This document shows, one piece after another, positions 59,552-64,000 of a stretch of DNA of 64,000 nucleotides; the first letter of the stretch is position 1, and each line of letters starts with the position of its first letter. The stretch is taken from assembly GCF_900172375.1 (NCBI RefSeq), contig NZ_FWFS01000002.1:1-64000 (forward strand), written 5' to 3'. The notes under the pieces were generated by a model. It was not told the origin of the DNA. It worked only from the letters and a program-made list of their open reading frames with translations, and did not search any database. This stretch comes from Aquimixticola soesokkakensis (GTDB lineage Bacteria > Pseudomonadota > Alphaproteobacteria > Rhodobacterales > Rhodobacteraceae). The position numbers were made by a program, and so were the translations under genes.

Positions 59552-60279
59552 CCTATCCGCGCCTGCGCCCGCTCGGGGACACCGCGCTTAGCGTGGAATT
59601 TGGCGAGCGGATCGACGCCGCTCTCAACGCCCGCGCCCGTGCTTTGTCCTACGATTTGGCCCAGAACCCGATCACCGGCGTGGTGGATGTTGTCCCCACC
59701 TATCGCGCGGTTCTGGTGTCCTACGACCCGCATGTCATCCGTGGCGCGACCTTGGAAACGGCGCTGAACGAGCGCCTGCGCGCGCCCCTCGGCGCGCCCG
59801 AAAACGCTCCCCAATCAGGCGCTTTGTGGCATGTTCCGGTGGTCTACGGCGCGGAGACCGGCTGCGACCTTGCCCCGCTGGCGCGCGACAAGGGCCTGAG
59901 CGAACAGGCGCTGATCGCCTTGCATTGCAGCGTCGAATACCGTGTCTACATGATCGGCTTTGCCCCCGGGTTTGCCTATCTGGGCGGCTTGCCCGAGCAG
60001 CTTCATGCGCCGCGCCTTGCCACCCCGCGCCAATGGGTTCCCGCCGGCGCAATCGGGATTGGCGGCCAGCAGGCCAGCATCAATTCCGTCGCGGGTCCCT
60101 CGGGCTGGCGCTACATCGGCCAGACACCGTGGCGCAGTTTTGATCCCGATCGCGCCCGCCCCTTTCTGTTTGCCGCAGGCGATCGCATCCGCTTTATCCC
60201 CGTGAGCGCGCGCGAGGGCCAGGACATTGCCGCGCGCGCCGCCATGCCCGACGCCCCCCTGCCCGAGCCCCAGCCATGA
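59548..60279 (+). CDS. pxpB: 5-oxoprolinase subunit B (KipI/allophanate hydrolase subunit 1 family)
   Basis: A 243-residue protein with the family start PRLRPLGDTALSVEFGERID, ARALSYDLAQNPITGVVDVVPTYRAVLVSYDP and the catalytic-region IGFAPGFAYLGGLPEQLHAPRLATPR, ending with the AIGIGGQQASI block. PxpA, PxpB and PxpC hydrolyse 5-oxoproline to glutamate with ATP; the B and C subunits carry the ATP-using half. Here it overlaps modC and pxpC by 4 bp each. No PxpA (LamB/YcsF) gene occurs in the window. The older KipI name refers to kinase inhibition in Bacillus and should not be transferred here. Confidence 0.9.
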   Translation: MTYPRLRPLGDTALSVEFGERIDAALNARARALSYDLAQNPITGVVDVVPTYRAVLVSYDPHVIRGATLETALNERLRAPLGAPENAPQSGALWHVPVVYGAETGCDLAPLARDKGLSEQALIALHCSVEYRVYMIGFAPGFAYLGGLPEQLHAPRLATPRQWVPAGAIGIGGQQASINSVAGPSGWRYIGQTPWRSFDPDRARPFLFAAGDRIRFIPVSAREGQDIAARAAMPDAPLPEPQP

Positions 60280-61316
60280 GTGCACAAGCCCGCCTGAGCG
60301 TCCTCTCTGCCGGTCCGCTGGTAAGCGTGCAGGATCTGGGCCGCGCGGGGCTTCGCCAGTTCGGCGTGTCCTGCGCGGGTGCCGTCGATGCGCCTGCGGC
60401 CCGGCTGGCCAATGCGCTTTGCGCCAATGCACCCGCTGCGGCGCTGCTGGAATTTGCGGGGCTGGGCGGCAGCTTTGCGACCTCACGCGATCTGCGCTTT
60501 GCCGTCACGGGCGGGGCCTGCGACATTCGCATCGGCGCGCGACAGCTGCCCGCCTATGAGTCCCATGTTTTGCGCGCGGGCGAGACGCTGCGCATCGGGG
60601 CGATGTCGGACGCGGTTTGGGGCTATCTCGCGCTGGCGGGCGGCATTGACGTGCCTTGCGTGCTGGGGGCGCGCGCCACCCATTTGCGCACCGGGCTGGG
60701 CGGCGTGGCGGGGCGGTGCCTGCGCGCGGGCGACCAGCTTGTGCTTGGCCCCGCGTCCGAGGATTCCCCCTGTCTCGCGCCCGGGGCGCAGACCGCCCCG
60801 GACAGCGGCCCGATCCGCCTTGTGCTTGGCCCCCAGGACCGGCAATTTGCCCCCGAGGCGCTGGAACGTCTGAGGGAGGCGGTATTTATCGTCACACCCC
60901 AGCGCGACCGGATGGCAATGGTGCTGGATGGCCCGCCCCTCGTGGCGCCGGCCGGACACGATATCGTGTCCGACGGGACTGTGGCAGGTGTCCTTCAAGT
61001 GCCCGCCTCCGGCAAGCCCATCGTTTTGCTTGCCGAAAGCCAGACAACCGGCGGCTATCCCAAAATCGCCACTGTGATCAGTGCCGATTTGCCGCGCCTT
61101 GCACAAATGGCCGTTGGCGCACAGGTGCGGTTCCAGATCATCGACCGCGACAGCGCCGAAGACATCGCCATCGCGGCGCGCGCAAGAGAACACCGTCTTT
61201 TCGCGACGCTGCGCCCCAAAATCCGCCGCGATCTCAGCAGCGCTTTCTTGCTGTCCCAAGAGCTTGTGGGGGGGATTTTCGACCCCGATGCTGTCCTCTC
61301 GCCCCCCGACAGCTGA
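60276..61316 (+). CDS. pxpC: 5-oxoprolinase subunit C (KipA/allophanate hydrolase subunit 2 family)
   Basis: A 346-residue protein with the family blocks LVSVQDLGRAGLRQFGVSCAGAVDAPAARLAN, YLALAGGIDVPCVLGARATH, LRAGDQLVLG, RLVLGPQDRQF, DRMAMVLDGPPL, DIVSDGTVAGVLQVPASGKPIVLLAESQTTGGYPKIATV, all in family order. It pairs with PxpB. It is the last gene of the mod-pxp string; a 112-bp gap precedes the GH3 gene. Confidence 0.9.
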   Translation: MSAQARLSVLSAGPLVSVQDLGRAGLRQFGVSCAGAVDAPAARLANALCANAPAAALLEFAGLGGSFATSRDLRFAVTGGACDIRIGARQLPAYESHVLRAGETLRIGAMSDAVWGYLALAGGIDVPCVLGARATHLRTGLGGVAGRCLRAGDQLVLGPASEDSPCLAPGAQTAPDSGPIRLVLGPQDRQFAPEALERLREAVFIVTPQRDRMAMVLDGPPLVAPAGHDIVSDGTVAGVLQVPASGKPIVLLAESQTTGGYPKIATVISADLPRLAQMAVGAQVRFQIIDRDSAEDIAIAARAREHRLFATLRPKIRRDLSSAFLLSQELVGGIFDPDAVLSPPDS

Positions 61317-61428
61317 CCCGATTGCATCCTCAGCCGACTGTGCACCCGCGCACCTTGCGGCGCTTGACCCTGCCCCGCGGCGCGTTTCATGTTAGCGGAA
61401 ACATTTGAGACATCCATCCGAGGTTCCC

Positions 61429-63897
61429 ATGACGACACCCACCGCTGCGCGCTGCGACACGCTTGTTGACCAGCTCACTCTTGCAGAACAGGTCAGCCTG
61501 CTTGCCGGTCAAGACATCTGGTCCATCAACCCCATCGAGCGCCTCTCGATCGGCCGGTTGCGCGTCACCGATGGTCCCAACGGAGCGCGCGGCGCGGGCA
61601 ATTTGACCGGCGGCGTCAAATCGGCGGCCTTTCCGGTGGGCATCGCCCTTGGCGCGACATGGAACCCTGATCTGCTGAAACGGATCGGCGGCGCGCTTGC
61701 CGAGGAGGTCAAAGACAAAAGCGCCCATGTGCTGTTGGCCCCGACGGTCAACCTGCAACGCGGCCCGCTGAACGGGCGCAATTTCGAATGCTATTCCGAG
61801 GACCCGCAGCTGACGGGCGCTTTGGCCGTTGCCTATGTCCAAGGTCTGCAAGCGGCCGGTATTTCCGCGACGATCAAACATTTCGTCGGCAATGAAAGCG
61901 AAATTCAACGCACGACCGTCTCTTCGGATGTGGATGAGCGCAGCTTGCGCGAACTTTACCTCGTGCCCTTCGAGCGGGCTGTCAAAGAGGCGGGCGTCTG
62001 GGGCATCATGACCAGCTACAACCGGCTGAACGGCACCTTCACCTCTGATCATGACTGGCTTTTGCAAACGGTGCTGCGCCAGCAATGGGGCTATTCGGGG
62101 CTTGTGATGTCCGATTGGTACGGCTCGCACAACGGCGATAAAACACTGCGCGCGGGACTGGATCTGGAAATGCCGGGGCCGACACGCTTTCGCGGTGCGG
62201 ATGTTGTGGCAGCGGTCGAGCGGGGCGATCTTCCCGCCGAACTGGTGCGCCGCGCCGCGCTGAACGTGCTGCGCCTGATGGAGCGCACGGGCGCGATGGA
62301 CGGCGATGGCACCTTGAACGAGCAGGCGGTCGAGCGCGAGACCACGCGCGCCCTGATCCGTGAAGCCGGTGCCGATGGCATGGTTTTGTTGAAAAACGAG
62401 GCGGTGCTGCCCTTGGCGCCGGGGACAAAAGTTGCGCTGATCGGCCCCAATGCGGCCACGGCGCGCTGCATGGGCGGTGGCTCGGCGCAACTCAACGCCC
62501 ATCGCCTGGTGTCACCGCTCGAGGGGCTCACCCAAGCGCTCGGAGCGCAGGCGATCACCCATGCCACGGGCTGTACCAACCACCGGTTCGAACCCACGCT
62601 TACGGGCGAGTTTACCGTCGATTGGTATGACAACCTTGACCTGTCGGGCGATCCGGCCCATCGCGACACCATCGAGGCGACGGAGCAATTCCTGCTCGGC
62701 AAACCGGGCGGCGGCAAGGTCGATCCGATGCGCTTTTCCCTGCGCCTGCGCGGCACCTTCACGCCCGAAGAAAGCGGCACCCACCGGATTGGCCTGCATG
62801 TCGCTGGGCGCGCCAAGCTACGCCTGGACGGCGCGCCGGTGATCGACGCCTGGGACAGCTGGGAACGCGGCACGACTTTCTTTGAGGAAGGCTGCGATCC
62901 TGTTACGAGCGAAGTTATTCTGGAAAAAGGGAAATCTTACGAGATCGAGATGGATTTCCATACGTGTGATTACCACAACCTGCTTGTCTTCGGGTATGGA
63001 ATCGGCATTGGCAAGGTGATGGGACAGGCCGAAATCGACGCGGCGGCCGATCTTGCGGCGCAGGCCGATGTCGCGGTGCTTTGCGTCGGGCGTTCGGCAG
63101 AATGGGACACGGAAGGCTGGGATTTGCCCTCGATGTCCCTGCCCGGATTGCAGGATGATCTTATCCGCGCTGTTGCCGCCAAAGCCAAACGCACGGTGGT
63201 GCTCTTGCAAACCGGCGGGCCGGTGGAAATGCCGTGGATCGACGCGGTCGATGGGGTGGTTCAGGCATGGTACGGCGGACAAGAGGCGGGCCATGCGATT
63301 GCCGATGTTCTGAGCGGCGCGGCCGAGCCGCGCGGACGGCTGGCGCAAAGTTTTCCGCGCCGTCTGGCGGATGCGCCCACCATGGGCGCAGGCGCGCTTG
63401 CCTACCCCGGTGTCGAGGGGCACATCCGCTACGATGAACAGCTCGAGATCGGCTATCGCCATCATCAACGCCATGATATTGAACCCCTTTTCTCCTTTGG
63501 TCATGGGCTTGGCTACACGGAGTTCCGCCTTGGGGAGGCGCGCATCAGCGCAGATCGTTTCGAGGAAACCGGCGATTTGAGCGTCACGGTGACGCTTAGC
63601 AACATCGGGAAAGCCGCCGGCACGACCGTTGTCCAGCTCTATGTTGCGCCCCAAGATGCCCCCGTCAGCCGCCCCAAAAGCGAGTTGAAAGCCTTTGCGA
63701 AAGTCAGCCTAGATGCGGGCGCGGCGCAGGAAGTCACCCTGTCCCTGAGCGCGCGCGATTTCGCGTGGTTCAGCGTTGAGGATCAGGCGTGGCAAATCAG
63801 TCAGGGCGCCTATGACCTTTGCCTCGGGCAGTCGTCTGACAGGATCGAAACGCGGATCACCGTCACACGCGACACCGCCTTGGTCGCGGCGGTATAG
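61429..63897 (+). CDS. GH3 beta-glucosidase with PA14 domain
   Basis: An 822-residue beta-glucosidase-type GH3 enzyme. The N-terminal barrel has IGRLRVTDGPNGARG, HVLLAPTVNLQRGPLNGRNFECYSEDP, TIKHFVGNESE and the nucleophile Asp229 in LVMSDWYGSHNG. The alpha/beta sandwich domain follows. A PA14 carbohydrate-binding insert covers about residues 395-530 (FTVDWYDNLDL to FGYGIGIGK), and a C-terminal fibronectin-III-like domain begins near GDLSVTVTLSNIG. No signal peptide is present, so the enzyme is probably cytoplasmic. The ATG at 61429 is preceded by CCGAGG. Transport or regulatory partners lie beyond the window. The substrate is a beta-glucoside or related glycoside. Confidence 0.9.
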   Translation: MTTPTAARCDTLVDQLTLAEQVSLLAGQDIWSINPIERLSIGRLRVTDGPNGARGAGNLTGGVKSAAFPVGIALGATWNPDLLKRIGGALAEEVKDKSAHVLLAPTVNLQRGPLNGRNFECYSEDPQLTGALAVAYVQGLQAAGISATIKHFVGNESEIQRTTVSSDVDERSLRELYLVPFERAVKEAGVWGIMTSYNRLNGTFTSDHDWLLQTVLRQQWGYSGLVMSDWYGSHNGDKTLRAGLDLEMPGPTRFRGADVVAAVERGDLPAELVRRAALNVLRLMERTGAMDGDGTLNEQAVERETTRALIREAGADGMVLLKNEAVLPLAPGTKVALIGPNAATARCMGGGSAQLNAHRLVSPLEGLTQALGAQAITHATGCTNHRFEPTLTGEFTVDWYDNLDLSGDPAHRDTIEATEQFLLGKPGGGKVDPMRFSLRLRGTFTPEESGTHRIGLHVAGRAKLRLDGAPVIDAWDSWERGTTFFEEGCDPVTSEVILEKGKSYEIEMDFHTCDYHNLLVFGYGIGIGKVMGQAEIDAAADLAAQADVAVLCVGRSAEWDTEGWDLPSMSLPGLQDDLIRAVAAKAKRTVVLLQTGGPVEMPWIDAVDGVVQAWYGGQEAGHAIADVLSGAAEPRGRLAQSFPRRLADAPTMGAGALAYPGVEGHIRYDEQLEIGYRHHQRHDIEPLFSFGHGLGYTEFRLGEARISADRFEETGDLSVTVTLSNIGKAAGTTVVQLYVAPQDAPVSRPKSELKAFAKVSLDAGAAQEVTLSLSARDFAWFSVEDQAWQISQGAYDLCLGQSSDRIETRITVTRDTALVAAV

Positions 63898-63946
63898 CGC
63901 GCAAAGCGCGCCGCGATGGACAAAGGCGCGCCAAACATGTCATATA

Positions 63947-63974
63947 TCTCGTGCACCCAGCGATGTGCACGAGA
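63947..63974. promoter_or_regulatory. 10-bp perfect inverted repeat near the window end
   Basis: TCTCGTGCAC (63947-63956) and GTGCACGAGA (63965-63974) are exact inverted repeats around an 8-nt loop, 49 bp after the GH3 stop. No T-run follows on the plus strand, so an operator or promoter element of the next gene is as likely as a terminator. The rest to 64000 has no identifiable gene. Confidence 0.45.
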
Positions 63975-64000
63975 GACAGCAAGGCAGGCAAACGCGTGAG

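Noticed and set aside
59548-61316. Allophanate hydrolase (urea amidolyase) subunits
   Set aside because: Older annotation of this family. No urea carboxylase or AtzF-like partner is nearby, so the 5-oxoprolinase B/C call is preferred.
1-64000. Mobile elements, CRISPR arrays, tRNA or rRNA genes
   Set aside because: I looked for transposase and integrase motifs, regularly spaced repeats and conserved RNA sequences and saw none. The short tandem repeats at 16903 and 50620 lack spacers.

Overview
The window is about 64 kb of GC-rich DNA (low-to-mid 60s percent by eye) with tightly packed, frequently overlapping operons. It most likely belongs to a Rhodobacterales-type alphaproteobacterium (Roseobacter/Rhodobacter relatives). 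I infer this from the several TRAP transporters, a tripartite tricarboxylate (TTT) transporter, an MprF-like lipid modifier, a periplasmic three-subunit sugar-acid dehydrogenase, uronate and glycerol catabolism and a mod operon. I saw no rRNA, tRNA, CRISPR array, transposase, integrase or phage gene. The region looks like a chromosomal or megaplasmid catabolic district.

Layout. (A) 1-11595: an uncharacterised catabolic module. It has two tandem TRAP solute-binding proteins (the first truncated by the window edge), a carboxymuconolactone-decarboxylase-like protein, an MBL-fold hydrolase, two alpha/beta-hydrolases whose nucleophile position is Ala, and a GST-like protein. A five-gene minus-strand operon encodes an HpaB-type flavin monooxygenase, a bicupin, a DUF3500 protein, an FAH-family hydrolase and one of the alpha/beta-hydrolases. 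A divergent ThDP-dependent enzyme follows. The order of chemistries (hydroxylation, cupin ring cleavage, GST-type isomerisation, FAH hydrolysis) resembles a gentisate/homogentisate-type route, but no member matches a textbook enzyme closely enough to name the substrate. (B) 11648-16892: an mprF-like gene, a phosphohexomutase and an IclR regulator. (C) 17165-22499: a Tat-exported small subunit, a GMC flavoprotein and a triheme cytochrome (gluconate/sorbitol dehydrogenase type), then a convergent ketoglutarate-semialdehyde-dehydrogenase-like ALDH.

(D) 22614-38588: a second catabolic module sharing families with A. It holds a Tat-exported amidohydrolase, TctC, a second DUF3500 protein with a His-rich tail, a natural TctA-TctB fusion, another amidohydrolase, two cytoplasmic 4,5-dihydroxyphthalate-decarboxylase-like proteins, a LysR regulator with two HTH domains, an HpcH/HpaI aldolase, an MFS exporter, a LigJ-type 4-oxalomesaconate hydratase and a second ThDP enzyme. 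This points to uptake and breakdown of an aromatic or polycarboxylic acid through protocatechuate/gallate-like intermediates. (E) 38607-49056: a uronate regulon (dctQM, GH31, uxuB and uxaC divergent from dctP, gntR and uxuA) with two UxuR-like operators between the divergent arms. (F) 49093-55938: glpK and glpD divergent from a DeoR/GlpR regulator, a VOC protein and a GH13_18 glycoside phosphorylase. (G) 55973-61316: a TetR regulator, then an overlapping modABC-pxpBC string. (H) 61429-63897: a GH3 beta-glucosidase with a PA14 insert.

The most interesting material is the pair of modules A and D. Both contain DUF3500, ThDP enzymes and unusual hydrolases, and they may be two arms of one undescribed aromatic-acid pathway. 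Functions are family-level calls from the translated sequence. No database search was run, and counts and identities were done by hand.
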